Notes: generated by a model from the sequence alone, not told the origin. Counted from the stretch's first letter, positions 44,232 to 54,477 are shown. The stretch: DNA of 64,000 bases from Cupriavidus gilardii (GCF_008801915.1 NZ_VZOV01000005.1:186001-250000), one strand, 5' to 3'. A program made the numbers and translations.

Positions 44232-45786
44232 CGCCGTCTCCCGGGGGCACCTCATCCTCCGCCATCACGTCGAAGCGCAGATGCGAGACCGGCGGTCCGG
44301 CCAGCGGCATGCGGCTGCGCTCGACCCACAGCACCGGGCGGCCCTCGGTATCGCGCGCCAGGCGGGCACGGCGGCGCAGCGATGCGCCGCTGCTGGCAAT
44401 CGCCTCGGCAGCGATCTCGTGGCCGCGCCCGAAGCCGGGCCTCGACGGTCCGCCGATCAGCCGCGATGCCGGACCCGCGCGCACGCGCGGCAGCACGCCG
44501 CCGAGATCGGCCACCAGTCCCTGTTGCCAGTCGCCATGGATGCCGTCCGGGCCGGTACGCCGATACGGATGCCAGTGCGCGGGCAGGGTCGTCATCGGCA
44601 GATAGCGGAACTGCCGCGTACCGGTGCGCGTGGTCTCGCGCGCGGCGGCCTCGCTCGTATCGTCGGCCAGCAGCACGCGGCCATCGGCGCGCAGTTCGAC
44701 CGCCCATGCCACGTTCGCGTCCTCGTCGATGCCGAGCGACACGTCGTCCAGCCACGGGCCCGCATGCGGCGCGACCGCGACCGGCCAGATCAGCAGCGCG
44801 CCGGCTTCCATGCCGGTGGTGCGAAACAGCGACCAAGCGTATTGCCCGTCCACCGGCGGCGGCGCCAGTGTCCAGATATCGCCGAAGCTGTCGTGCACCA
44901 CGGTCTCGCGCAGCGTCACCAGCATGCCGGACGAAGGCGGTCGTTTCCCGTTCGTCGCCGGCGGTGGCTCGGGCACCGGGAACCAGAACCAGTCGTCGGC
45001 ATGGGCCAGCGCCACATCGAGCAGCAGCGCGGTGCCCAGATGCGCGCGGTCCGGCGAGAAGGCGCCCAGGTCCACGGCCTGGTCTTCGATCTGCCACCAG
45101 CGCGGATGCGGCGCGCCCGGGTAGGATAGCCGGCTGACCAGCAGTTGCCGCGATGATGGCAGCGGCGCGGCCGCGCCGGCGTCCGCGCGCAGCACCGTTC
45201 CGCCCGCGTCGGCGGAGTACCAGTCCACGTCGCCGCCATCGTGATCGCGAATCTCCAGCGCGCGCGTCCCCGCGCTGAAGCGCGCATCGTGCGTCAGGCG
45301 GCGCGACGACCAGTTGTCGGCCGGTGGCGATGGCACCTCGTTCCACAACGCATGGCCGGCGAGCAGTCCCGCGGTGAAGATCGCGCGCCCGTCCAGTTCT
45401 TCCGACAGCGCTTCGTAGGGCGCGGGCAGCGGACCGAGGCGCAAGGTCTGCAGGCGCTGCGGCGGCAGCGCAGGCAAAAGCGGCGCGGCGGCACGCCCCA
45501 GGCGGATGCGCCGGCCGATGGTCCACCAGTCTCCGGGCTCGGCCTCGACCAGCGCTTCTGCCGGTATGCGCGCCGGATCGAGATCGGGGCGGCGCGGCGC
45601 ATAGCGCAACGGCTCATGCGTGACGCTGACCGCCACCGAGACCGGGCTCGACACGTCTTCGCCCTGCAGTTCGCCGAGCTGCCATTGCCGCGTCAGGAAC
45701 CAGACGGGATCGGCAATGCGCGCTCGCAGGCCGCGATGGAAGTCGGTCGGCGGGCTCAGCGGTTCGAGGCGGAAATGCAGGGACAT
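44224..45786 (-). CDS. uncharacterised 520-residue protein with DPVWFLTRQWQ motif
   Basis: I do not recognise a named function. The N-terminus MSLHFRLEPLSPPTDFHRGL is followed by DPVWFLTRQWQLGELQGEDV (residues 26-45), a motif I know from large uncharacterised bacterial proteins that often sit beside DUF6603 genes. The rest is Trp- and Pro-rich with strand patterns and no signal peptide or membrane helix. It starts 53 bases after the 1276-residue gene and its stop overlaps the peptidase start, so it is part of the operon. Confidence 0.8.
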   Translation of the reverse strand: MSLHFRLEPLSPPTDFHRGLRARIADPVWFLTRQWQLGELQGEDVSSPVSVAVSVTHEPLRYAPRRPDLDPARIPAEALVEAEPGDWWTIGRRIRLGRAAAPLLPALPPQRLQTLRLGPLPAPYEALSEELDGRAIFTAGLLAGHALWNEVPSPPADNWSSRRLTHDARFSAGTRALEIRDHDGGDVDWYSADAGGTVLRADAGAAAPLPSSRQLLVSRLSYPGAPHPRWWQIEDQAVDLGAFSPDRAHLGTALLLDVALAHADDWFWFPVPEPPPATNGKRPPSSGMLVTLRETVVHDSFGDIWTLAPPPVDGQYAWSLFRTTGMEAGALLIWPVAVAPHAGPWLDDVSLGIDEDANVAWAVELRADGRVLLADDTSEAAARETTRTGTRQFRYLPMTTLPAHWHPYRRTGPDGIHGDWQQGLVADLGGVLPRVRAGPASRLIGGPSRPGFGRGHEIAAEAIASSGASLRRRARLARDTEGRPVLWVERSRMPLAGPPVSHLRFDVMAEDEVPPGDGDG

Positions 45787-45839
45787 GGCGGTCTCGATCG
45801 GTGGGGCCATCGGCGGGCGTCGCAGGCGGGTGGGCGGCC

Positions 45840-48800
45840 TCAGGTCCAATGGCCCCAGAACATATCCGGCAAGGAAGACAGCGCCGCCGGTGTCGCGATC
45901 CGGCTGCCCGGCCGCGGACGGCAGGCGCGAGCGCGCGCCAGCTGCCGCGTCTCCAGCACCAGCGCCACGAGTTCCGCGTCGTTCAGCCGTTGGCTGGGGT
46001 CCGGCGGCACCGCCAGCAGCACCGCCTGCGGCGCGCGCGACTTCGGGCCGTTGAAGCCAAAGGCCGCGCTGGTCGTGTGCCGGGCCGAAGGGATCGCGTC
46101 CTGCCAGGCGTCCAGACCGGCGATCGCGACCCGGGCCAGGCTGCCGGCCAGCGCGGCCGGGTCGGGTCCATACGCGACCACCACCGGTCCTGCCGGGCTC
46201 CACGGATTGCCGGAGCCATCGCCAGTCCGTACGGCGGCGCCCCAGGGCTGCGTCGCGGGATCGAGCTGCCAGGCTTCGAGGCTCGCCAGACGCGGGCGCA
46301 CTGCGGCGACGATCTCGAGCCAATCCCGGTCGGTGCGCGGGCGTCCCTCGTCGTCGCGCATTGCCGCGCGCAACGGGCCGACGGCCAGCGAGGGCACCAG
46401 CGGCAGCACCGGCAGGCGAGGGTGGCCAACGAGCGTGCGAATCGATTGCCGCAATCCACGCAGGCCGCCCGGACCATCGACTGCGGCTTCCGGCGTCGCC
46501 GTCAGGCGCGTTTGCAACCGGGCGAGCGCCTGGGCCAGCGGCTCGGCGTCGTCGGCCTGCACGGCGCCCCAGGCGCGGCATTGTTGCAGCGACCATGTCA
46601 CCGCGGCGGGGTCGTTCAGATCCAGCGCGGCGAGCGAAGCCAGCAGCGAGGTCAGCCGGTTTCGCAGCACGCCGAGCCGGCCCGCCAGGTCGGCCATCAT
46701 CGCGTCACGCAGGGGCGAGCCGGGCGCAGCATCGTCGTCGCGGCCATCGATCGTCCCCGGGATCGGTGGATCGCTGTCGCCGCCGCCAAGCAGCTCGGCC
46801 AGCCGCGTGGCGCGGGCCAGCTTGCCGGCGCCGGTGCCGGAGGCGAGCGGCAGCGACGCGTCGCGCTGGCCGCGCAGGCGATGCGCCAGTTCCGCCGGCG
46901 ACAGTGCGAGCGCCTCGATCGCATGCAGGCCGAGGTCGGCCAGACTTACCGCATCGGCTCCGACGGTCCAGGTCCAGCCGCTTGCCGGGCCCAACTCCCG
47001 GTCGAGCAGGCTCGCCAACGCGGGATCGGCGAGCACGGCCGGCGGCGCGCCTGTCTGGCCGCCTGCTTGCGCCGCATCGCCGGGCGGCAGCACCGCCCAC
47101 GCCGATACGCGCACGCTGGCGGCCTGCCGCGGCGTGCGTATCGCGCGCAGTTCGGGCGGCCGCCCGAGGCCCGCCGCGGCCTCCATCGCCGCGTTGCCCA
47201 GGCCGCCATGGCCGCTGACCAGCGCATGGACGCCGTCGGCCACCAGCAGATCGGCATAGGTGTCGAGCGCCGCATCGCAGGTCGCCAGGGCTTCCCGCAC
47301 GCCGGCCGGCAGCGCCGGTGGCGGCGGATCGCCCGCCTGATGCCGGAACAGCAGCCGCAGCACGCGCGCCCCGTCGCAGCATCGCGTGCCCGCATGCGTG
47401 TCGCGCATCGGGTAGTCCTCGCGCAGCTTGCGCACGGTGTCCCAGTCGCCGACGATGCGCTCGACCTCGAGGCCCAGCGCCTCGTAGGGATGCACGCCGA
47501 GCTGAACCCGCTCGGCCAGCCGCATGGCGGCGCGCACCTTGGCCGAATCGATGGCGATCCGCCAGCGCGCATCGCCGGGATGGCGGACCGCCGCATCGCG
47601 CAGCAGCGCGGCCGTCATCGCCTGCGTCTGCGACGGCGCGTGCAGCAGGCCGGCGGCGGTGGGACCGGGCGGCAGGCCATGGCCGGGATTGCCCGCATCG
47701 TAGGGCGCCGGCGCATCGACCCAGCCGTAGACGCCGAGCCGCCACGGGGCCCGCGCGTTCTGCAGCTCGCGCAGGCGCGAACTGGCAAGGCCCGTGATCC
47801 ACGGATCGACGCGATGGCTGGCCGTGTCCAGGGCGGCCAGCACGCACCCGAAGACGCCGTCGGAATCGTCGGCATAGGCCTGCACCAGCGCCGCCAGCGC
47901 CTCGATGCCGCGCAGACACCGTTTGGCGACGCACTGCGCGCCGGCGTCGGGCGAGGCGAACAGATCGTCCAGTTGCGGCTGCGACGGCGTGCCCGGATAA
48001 CCGCGCCGCACCAGCCTGACCAGCGCATCGGCACCCGCCTGCATCGGCAAGGGCGCGTGCGGGTCGACGGACTGACCCGTTTCGATCGACTCGCGCGCCT
48101 GGCCGACGCTCGCGCGCAGCAGGCACAGCGCTTCGAAGATCAGATGTCCCAGCAGGCCCAGCTTGTGGTCCCAGCGCTGCGGGAAGATCTCGCTGTCGTC
48201 CTCCAGCAGCAGGCGCAGCGTTTCCGGGTCGTCGCTGTCGGCTTCGGGCGTGCTGGCGGGCACAGGGGCCTGCTCCGAGAAGGCGCCCAGCGGCGATAGC
48301 GGCGTCTTGCGGCCGGCCAGGATCGAGGCCGTGTCGTCTTCCCACGCGCTCGGCTGGAGCGGCGGCATTCCGCGCATCGCACGGATCGCGTTGACCACGG
48401 GCAAGGGCGAAACCAGCCGCACGGCCCAGCGGCGCGTGGGCGTATCCTCGCCCAGCAGTTCCGCCGCCCGCTGCGCGGAGGCGCCCACCACGGTGCCGGG
48501 GTAGACCGCGGCATCGGCGGCGGCCGCATCGCGCCACGGGCCGGCCCAAGCGCGGATCTGTCCCGCCGTGATGTGTTGGCCGGTCCAGCCGGCGAGTACG
48601 GTGGCCGGCAACAGGCCGTAGGGCTGTGAGCCGACGCGGATCGCCGGGTAGGGGCCCTGCGGCGCCAGCCAGGCCTCGGCCCATTCCGCAAGGCGCGCCT
48701 CCTGTTCGCCCGCGCCGACGACATCGCGCAGCGCATGACCCCACAGCACCGGCCATAACGCATGCACGACCAACGGGTCGTATCCGCTTGCGGCAACGTC

Positions 48801-49670
48801 GCCCCCTTGCAGCTTGATCGGTACCGCATCCGGCCCGGCAAGCGCCTGCATCACGGCGGCCGAGGCGCTGTCCGCGGCTGGCGGCGCATCGTCGATGCCT
48901 TCCCATGCGGCCGGATCGGCGCCGGCATTGGATGCGACCTCGGCGGTGGCCTCGCCGTCCACCGTATTGGTCGGCGTGCCGGGCCGCAGCACCGACAGCC
49001 GCCCGCTGGCGGCGTGCATCGCGATCAGCGGTTCCGGCGAGACGTCGCCGATGCCGGCGACCACGATGGCGTCGAGCGCGGGCGGCTGCACGCCGGCGGG
49101 AAAGGCGATTTCGATCGCCAGTTCGACGTCCATGGCGACCTCGAACGAGGTCCACCACGTTTGCGGCAGCTCGCCGGTGGCGGCAGGGTTTTCGAAGGCG
49201 GCCAAGCCCAGTTGTTCGGCGATCCGTTCGCGCCTGGGACGCATCGTGCCAGCCAGCATCGGAGGTCCCACCTGGCCGGCCTGAACGAACCAGACGTGGA
49301 TCGCGGGCGGCAGACCGAAGGGCTGGTGCGTGTCGGGCCAGGCCGACGGATCGCGTGGCTGCGCCATGCCGCGATCGGTGCGCGGCACCGGATCGGCCAC
49401 GATGGCAACGGTCCGTCGCAGCCATAGCGCCCGTTCGACGCCCAGCCGCGCGGCCAGCATGCGCCATTGCATGCCGGCATCGGCGGGGAACTGGCGCAGC
49501 ACGTCGTCGTAGAGATCGAGCTCGGCCGGCGACGGGGCGATGGGCCGGCGCGCCATCGAGAATTCGTCGGGCCAGACGCGCAGCCGCAGCAGCCAGCCGG
49601 GCCGCGCACCGTCCGGCGCGTAGAAGCGCGTCTCGATCCGCAGCGGGGCCAGCACCTCGACGGCGCTCAT
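45840..49670 (-). CDS. uncharacterised 1276-residue protein with VGSQPYGLLP motif
   Basis: The product starts MSAVEVLAPLRIETRFYAPD. A conserved-looking motif YPAIRVGSQPYGLLPATVLA lies at residues 341-360. The remainder is Ala-rich and mostly helical with no signal peptide, membrane helix or known catalytic motif. Its ATG overlaps the stop of the 848-residue gene (ATGA), so translation is coupled. The proportion of Arg, Trp and Pro is high, as in its neighbours. Long frames on the opposite strand are shadows. Function unknown. Confidence 0.8.
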   Translation of the reverse strand: MSAVEVLAPLRIETRFYAPDGARPGWLLRLRVWPDEFSMARRPIAPSPAELDLYDDVLRQFPADAGMQWRMLAARLGVERALWLRRTVAIVADPVPRTDRGMAQPRDPSAWPDTHQPFGLPPAIHVWFVQAGQVGPPMLAGTMRPRRERIAEQLGLAAFENPAATGELPQTWWTSFEVAMDVELAIEIAFPAGVQPPALDAIVVAGIGDVSPEPLIAMHAASGRLSVLRPGTPTNTVDGEATAEVASNAGADPAAWEGIDDAPPAADSASAAVMQALAGPDAVPIKLQGGDVAASGYDPLVVHALWPVLWGHALRDVVGAGEQEARLAEWAEAWLAPQGPYPAIRVGSQPYGLLPATVLAGWTGQHITAGQIRAWAGPWRDAAAADAAVYPGTVVGASAQRAAELLGEDTPTRRWAVRLVSPLPVVNAIRAMRGMPPLQPSAWEDDTASILAGRKTPLSPLGAFSEQAPVPASTPEADSDDPETLRLLLEDDSEIFPQRWDHKLGLLGHLIFEALCLLRASVGQARESIETGQSVDPHAPLPMQAGADALVRLVRRGYPGTPSQPQLDDLFASPDAGAQCVAKRCLRGIEALAALVQAYADDSDGVFGCVLAALDTASHRVDPWITGLASSRLRELQNARAPWRLGVYGWVDAPAPYDAGNPGHGLPPGPTAAGLLHAPSQTQAMTAALLRDAAVRHPGDARWRIAIDSAKVRAAMRLAERVQLGVHPYEALGLEVERIVGDWDTVRKLREDYPMRDTHAGTRCCDGARVLRLLFRHQAGDPPPPALPAGVREALATCDAALDTYADLLVADGVHALVSGHGGLGNAAMEAAAGLGRPPELRAIRTPRQAASVRVSAWAVLPPGDAAQAGGQTGAPPAVLADPALASLLDRELGPASGWTWTVGADAVSLADLGLHAIEALALSPAELAHRLRGQRDASLPLASGTGAGKLARATRLAELLGGGDSDPPIPGTIDGRDDDAAPGSPLRDAMMADLAGRLGVLRNRLTSLLASLAALDLNDPAAVTWSLQQCRAWGAVQADDAEPLAQALARLQTRLTATPEAAVDGPGGLRGLRQSIRTLVGHPRLPVLPLVPSLAVGPLRAAMRDDEGRPRTDRDWLEIVAAVRPRLASLEAWQLDPATQPWGAAVRTGDGSGNPWSPAGPVVVAYGPDPAALAGSLARVAIAGLDAWQDAIPSARHTTSAAFGFNGPKSRAPQAVLLAVPPDPSQRLNDAELVALVLETRQLARARACRPRPGSRIATPAALSSLPDMFWGHWT

Positions 49671-52213
49671 GCCAGCTCCAGCTTGCCGATCATCACGCGA
49701 ACCGGCCGGGCGAAGGTTTCGAGGGCGTAGGCGGCGCCATCGGCGACGCTGCCAATGGGCCGGTCCTGATCGTCGTGCCGGCTGTAGAAGCGGTAGCCGG
49801 CCGGCGGCTCTTCCAGTACGACCCAATAGTTGGCCAGATCCGCGGGCGCCACGTTGAACGCGAAGAACGCGACGTCGCGGCCGATCCTGCCGGGGAACGT
49901 CGGATACTGCTTGCGCGACTCGTCCAGTGGTTCGTCCGGGTCCGGCACGGACCAATCCGCCTCGGCCTTGTACAGATAGACCACCGTGTCGGGATAGCGC
50001 CGGAACAGCGGAGTCTTGAACAGCACGACCGCCTCGCTGGCGAGCGGCGTCGGCGTCAGCGCGGCGGCGCCCAGGGCCGCATCGGCGGGCCACTGGCGGA
50101 TCGGATGGATATCGAACTGGCCGCCGTTGCGCTGCCAGAACTTGCGCAGCGGCGACCAGCGCGGGGCGATCGGGACATTGCGCCAGCGCAGCTCGCCCAG
50201 CGCCTGATGATTGGCGCCGACAAGCACGCCTTCGACGAAGGCAGCGTGCGTGGCCAGCCCGACCACGCGGTCCTGCTGCAGGTCGCCGATGCCAGGCAGC
50301 ATCCAGTCGGGCGCGGCCTCGTTGAGGAACTGCCACAGCGGCAGGTCCAGCTCGGGTTCGATTTCGACGGGGCCGATGTCGTCGATGCCGACAAGGGTGG
50401 CCAGCACGCGATCGACCGCCGGCGGACGCGCGGCGAACGGATTGACGGCGTCCGCAACGCGTTGGCCCAGCGTGTCGAGGTCCACCGGCCGGCAACGCGG
50501 GCGGCTCCCCGCGAGCGTGTCGACCCATTGGGCGGTGGCCGGCTCGTCGATCCGCTGTCCGGGTTCCCGCACGGCGCGAATGACCTTATCCGGGTCGACG
50601 CGGCCATCGGCATCGGGCGTCAGCGCATCGAGCGCGGCGGCGAGGCGGTTCAGGTCCGTCGTAGTTTCGCTGTCCATCAGCATCCGGAACATGTCATCGG
50701 CCTGGCGCTCGTCGTCGAACGCGCGCCGCACCGCGTCCTTCAGCAAGGGGGCGGCGTCACCGCGCGGCCGGTGCCAGATCGCATCGGGATCGTCGGGCGG
50801 CGCCGGGCAGGCGGCGGCCGCCTCGAGCAGCACGCGATGGGCAATCACGCCATCGCGCGTCAGCACCGAGCGCGCAGGGCCCGGACGCAGCGCGCGCCGC
50901 GCGGCCGACGACCAGATCGCCGGCACCATGCCGGGCGTGCGTCCGGTCAACGCCGACGACACTGTCTGCTGCGCGCTGACCGGCATGCGGCCCAGCATGG
51001 CGCCGAGCACTGCGAGCTTGTCGACGGGGTCGGGCGGCATATGGCGGAACCACAGCGAGCGCGACACCTCGACGCCGAGCGCGACGTTGCCGATGCGCTC
51101 GCGTGCAATCGCCAGATCGCCCGCACGCGTGGCGGCGGCCTTGGCGATGCGGTCCTGCCACGCAATGGCGGCCCATGCGCCGAGACCGGCCGCGCCGCGA
51201 TGGCGCGGATCGGTATGGAGCTGCGCGCTCCATCCGGCCGCAGGACTGGAGCCCGGCATCGTGAACGGCGCGTGGTAGCGCGGCGCGGTCAGCAGCCAGC
51301 GGCCCGGCGGCACCGGCGGCATTGCGGTCAGCGCGGCGGTTTCCGCGGCGAGCCAGGGCGCGAGGGGATCGCCTGGTGCGCCGACCATGCTGACCCGTTG
51401 CAGCGCACCGCCCATCGGCAGCGCGACCGTCGTGGGCTCGCCGGCGGCAGCGGAGCCTCGCCGCTGGTATCGCAGCTTCGCGCGGCCGAAGTCCTCCTTC
51501 AGCTCGCCGTCGACCGGCGTGCGCAGCCGCTTGGCGATGTCCCGGAAATCGCCGCCTTCGCCGGTACGGAAGCCCCAGCTGTCGTAGCAGGTCACGCGCA
51601 CCGGCTGCCCGGCGGCGACGGGCCACGCATCGCGCAGCGTGCCGTCGGGCTCGACCACATACGCGGGTACCAGGCAGGCGACGTAGGCGGTTTGCGGTTC
51701 GAGCTTCAGCGGACTGAGGATACGGCTGTACCAGTCGCCGTCGACTTCATGCACATGAGCCCACTGGTGCGAGTCGCCGAGCGGATGGCTGGCCTGTGCC
51801 TGCGCGGACAGCGTAACGCGGCCATCGCCGCCGGGCACGACGTCGGTGGGCAGCCCCACCACCAGCACCAGCCATGGCCGGATCGCGCCGGGCAGCGCAG
51901 GATCAGGCGAATACCGCCACGGCAGGTCCAGCGTATCCGGGTGACTGAACTCGACCAGCGCGCGCTTGGTGTTCTCCGCATCGGACGCGCCCGGCGGCGG
52001 GTAGCGCCGGGTGATTGTCCCGGGCGCCAGCCGCTGCACGTCGCCGGGGCCGAACAGCTCGTAGGGGGCGGGTGCGGTGATCGAGCGCGGCGTTCCGCCG
52101 GTGACGATCTCTTCGAGCGTGAGCGTGGCGCCGGCCTGCAGGCGTCCCGCGACCACATTGCCGTTGGCGCCGTGGCGCAGCGCGGTGACCCGCCAGGAAA
52201 GGAACTTTGCCAT
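49667..52213 (-). CDS. uncharacterised 848-residue protein
   Basis: The product starts MAKFLSWRVTALRHGANGNV. The N-terminal half is strand-rich with many Trp/Tyr residues (LPWRYSPDPALPGAIRPWLV, HQWAHVHEVDGDWYSRIL), while residues ~350-560 are helical. The C-terminus returns to strands (YPDTVVYLYKAEADWSV, PADLANYWVVLEEPPAGYRF). There is no signal peptide or membrane helix. It starts two bases after the DUF6603 gene and overlaps the 1276-residue gene by four bases. I recognise no family name. Confidence 0.8.
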   Translation of the reverse strand: MAKFLSWRVTALRHGANGNVVAGRLQAGATLTLEEIVTGGTPRSITAPAPYELFGPGDVQRLAPGTITRRYPPPGASDAENTKRALVEFSHPDTLDLPWRYSPDPALPGAIRPWLVLVVGLPTDVVPGGDGRVTLSAQAQASHPLGDSHQWAHVHEVDGDWYSRILSPLKLEPQTAYVACLVPAYVVEPDGTLRDAWPVAAGQPVRVTCYDSWGFRTGEGGDFRDIAKRLRTPVDGELKEDFGRAKLRYQRRGSAAAGEPTTVALPMGGALQRVSMVGAPGDPLAPWLAAETAALTAMPPVPPGRWLLTAPRYHAPFTMPGSSPAAGWSAQLHTDPRHRGAAGLGAWAAIAWQDRIAKAAATRAGDLAIARERIGNVALGVEVSRSLWFRHMPPDPVDKLAVLGAMLGRMPVSAQQTVSSALTGRTPGMVPAIWSSAARRALRPGPARSVLTRDGVIAHRVLLEAAAACPAPPDDPDAIWHRPRGDAAPLLKDAVRRAFDDERQADDMFRMLMDSETTTDLNRLAAALDALTPDADGRVDPDKVIRAVREPGQRIDEPATAQWVDTLAGSRPRCRPVDLDTLGQRVADAVNPFAARPPAVDRVLATLVGIDDIGPVEIEPELDLPLWQFLNEAAPDWMLPGIGDLQQDRVVGLATHAAFVEGVLVGANHQALGELRWRNVPIAPRWSPLRKFWQRNGGQFDIHPIRQWPADAALGAAALTPTPLASEAVVLFKTPLFRRYPDTVVYLYKAEADWSVPDPDEPLDESRKQYPTFPGRIGRDVAFFAFNVAPADLANYWVVLEEPPAGYRFYSRHDDQDRPIGSVADGAAYALETFARPVRVMIGKLELA

Positions 52214-52215
52214 GC

Positions 52216-54477
52216 TCAGACTCCGGACAGGTCGACCGGCGACAGCAGGTCGGCCATCGGCACCGCGCCGCCGGTACTGTTGTGGCGGGCAAAGGCATGC
52301 GCGGCAGTGGCGCTGGTGTAGCTCGCGAATTCCGTCGGCGGCACCGTGGTCCACACTTCGCGGGCCGCGTGGATCAGCTGCGCCGTGTTGCCGAGCGCGG
52401 GGGGACGATGGCTGGCCGCGACCAGATGCGCGATCGCCCTGAGATCGGTGCGCTGGGCGATCCATTCGTCCTCGAGCCCGGGCAGGATCACGACCAGGTC
52501 GACTTTCCGGTCGTCGTTCTGCGCCGCGCTGTCGTGGGGCGGGCCGCCGCTCAACACCACGCCGGCATCGAGCACGTCGAACGGCGGACGGTTCAGCTGC
52601 TCGGCTTCGTTCAGGTTGCAGTAGTGGCCCGGCGCGAAGCGTTCGAGGACCGGCTCGCCAGGCGTCAACACACGCGCGCCCCCGCGTGCGGGCAGCGGCA
52701 GGCCGTCCACGCGGTCGATCGGCAAGCCCAGCGGCGCGCGCAGTTGCGACCATTGCAGCGCGCCGGTCGGCGGCACCGCGGCGATGCCCGGGCGCGTGGG
52801 GCGAGGGGCCAGCACCACCGCCGGATCGTCGATCGACGCGGCCCGCACATTGCCGGCACGGACGATCTCCTGCTGCAGGATCGTCAGCAGCTCGCCTGGG
52901 CTCGCGGCCATGTCGGCCGGGCCGCTGCCCAGCGAGAAGGTCTCGTCCCAGGAGACGTCGAACAGGAAGGTCTCGATGGTCAGCCGGCCGCGGATCACCA
53001 GCGGTCCGGGACCGGACACGGTGCCGTCGAGCCGCACGCCGCCGAAGCTGAAGCCGCCGGCGCGCACCTCGAAGCCCGCGGACGCATTGGCGACGAAGGC
53101 GAACGGGCGGAACTGCACCAGCGCGTCGATCTGCAGGAAGCCATGCGCGGTCAGCCCCATCGAGAACGTGATATCGAAACGCCCGCCCAGCTGGATCGTG
53201 TTGGTCGTGAATGCCAGATAGCCTTCGGCGCGGATCGACAGCGGCCCGCCCAGCGTTTGCATCGACAGCCCGACGCGGCGCAAGGCCGGCAACTGCGCCG
53301 GCTCCGGGTTGAAGCCTGGATAGAAGCCGCCGATCGACACCACCGCATACGCCTGGCTGCCCCAGTGCAGCCGCATCGCGGCATCGCCGTACACCGAGAA
53401 GACGCCGAGCACATGGCTGTCGACCAGGCTGGCGTCGAGCGACACCAGCGCCTGCGCCGGATCGACGATGCCCAGCAGGTCCAGCCGCAACTGCACCAAG
53501 CCAGGCACGCCGGGAATGCCGGCACGCGCGACGCCGAGCAGCACGACCTTGCCGCTCGGGACCTCGGCCACCAGGCCGAGATCGAGCGACAGGAAGCTGC
53601 CCGCGCCCGCGGACAGCCACGCGAGCCGCAAGGTCGGCGCGACCAGATGGCTGCCGCGGAACGCGGGAAAGAACCGTTGCAGCGCCTCGATCGCAAGGCT
53701 CGGGTTCGCCGGCGGGCGCGTGGCCAGCAGCGTATCGGCCGCCGCGCCGGACCGCACGGCCACCGCCAGCGCATCGGTATCGGCGCGACGGTGCACGCCG
53801 ACCAGGCCGCCGACGCGGTCCAGCGAGAAGCCGAACGACAGCTGGATCGGCGGCACGAACGACACGCCCATCAGCGCCAGAAACAATGGCACGCCGTCGG
53901 GCAGGCGCTCGAGGACGGCCGACGCGCTGACCGATACCGCGCCCAGCGGCACGTTCAGCGCGCCGCCAAAGCCGGTCCCCGAAGGCAGGCGCACGATCGC
54001 GCCGCCGCCCGGCAGGCCGCCGCCGAACGGCGAGGGCAACGAGACGGCAATGCCGGACGGTTGCCGGGGGCCGGCGGAGAACGGGGGCAACGTGGTGCCG
54101 TCCGGCAGCCTGGGCTGCAGTACCAGCGCGGACGAGGACAGCGCCAGCTTCAGCGGTCCGAGCGGCAGTTCGCCATTGAGGCCATGGGGGCTGTCCCAGT
54201 TCAGCGCGCGCACCAGGTCCTGCAGGCCCGGGATATCGGGCAAGCCTTCGAGCAGATACCGGTTCAGATGGGCCGCAAGCCTGTTGCGGGCGGCAGTCCA
54301 CGCATCGACCGCCGCGGTCCAGTCGCTGGCGGACGGGGCCTGCTGTGCGAAGGCGTCCAATTGCTGCGCGGCGGCCTGCAGCGCATCGAGATCCGCGGAG
54401 GGAGCCGCCGGGCCGAGCGTGCGCCGCAGGCTGTCCCCCAATTCCACCGCGTATCGGATGACTTCGCTGCTGGCCAT
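52216..54477 (-). CDS. DUF6603-domain protein
   Basis: The 753-residue protein has a helical N-terminus (residues 1-95) and then a long beta-rich body. VPLFLALMGVSFVPPIQLSF (196-215), followed by GVGGLVGVHRRADTDAL-like sequence to ~236, and the later DASLVDSHVLGVFSVYGDAA, YAVVSIGGFYPGFNPEPA and LTIETFLFDVSWDETFSLG are the marks of DUF6603 proteins. Their function is unknown to me; the alternating strands suggest an extended beta architecture. ATG 54477 is preferred over TTG 54504. It is the first gene of the five-gene operon, and the 278 bases before it (54478-54755) are partly AT-rich and should hold the promoter. Confidence 0.82.
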   Translation of the reverse strand: MASSEVIRYAVELGDSLRRTLGPAAPSADLDALQAAAQQLDAFAQQAPSASDWTAAVDAWTAARNRLAAHLNRYLLEGLPDIPGLQDLVRALNWDSPHGLNGELPLGPLKLALSSSALVLQPRLPDGTTLPPFSAGPRQPSGIAVSLPSPFGGGLPGGGAIVRLPSGTGFGGALNVPLGAVSVSASAVLERLPDGVPLFLALMGVSFVPPIQLSFGFSLDRVGGLVGVHRRADTDALAVAVRSGAAADTLLATRPPANPSLAIEALQRFFPAFRGSHLVAPTLRLAWLSAGAGSFLSLDLGLVAEVPSGKVVLLGVARAGIPGVPGLVQLRLDLLGIVDPAQALVSLDASLVDSHVLGVFSVYGDAAMRLHWGSQAYAVVSIGGFYPGFNPEPAQLPALRRVGLSMQTLGGPLSIRAEGYLAFTTNTIQLGGRFDITFSMGLTAHGFLQIDALVQFRPFAFVANASAGFEVRAGGFSFGGVRLDGTVSGPGPLVIRGRLTIETFLFDVSWDETFSLGSGPADMAASPGELLTILQQEIVRAGNVRAASIDDPAVVLAPRPTRPGIAAVPPTGALQWSQLRAPLGLPIDRVDGLPLPARGGARVLTPGEPVLERFAPGHYCNLNEAEQLNRPPFDVLDAGVVLSGGPPHDSAAQNDDRKVDLVVILPGLEDEWIAQRTDLRAIAHLVAASHRPPALGNTAQLIHAAREVWTTVPPTEFASYTSATAAHAFARHNSTGGAVPMADLLSPVDLSGV

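Noticed and set aside
45801..48299. 832-codon open frame on the plus strand opposite the 1276-residue gene
   Set aside because: Arg/Gln/His-rich low-complexity translation without a plausible start. The minus-strand gene is coupled to its neighbours by ATGA overlaps.
48905..52321. 1138-codon plus-strand frame opposite the 848- and 1276-residue genes
   Set aside because: It crosses the junction of two minus-strand genes and its translation is Arg-rich filler, so it is a shadow.
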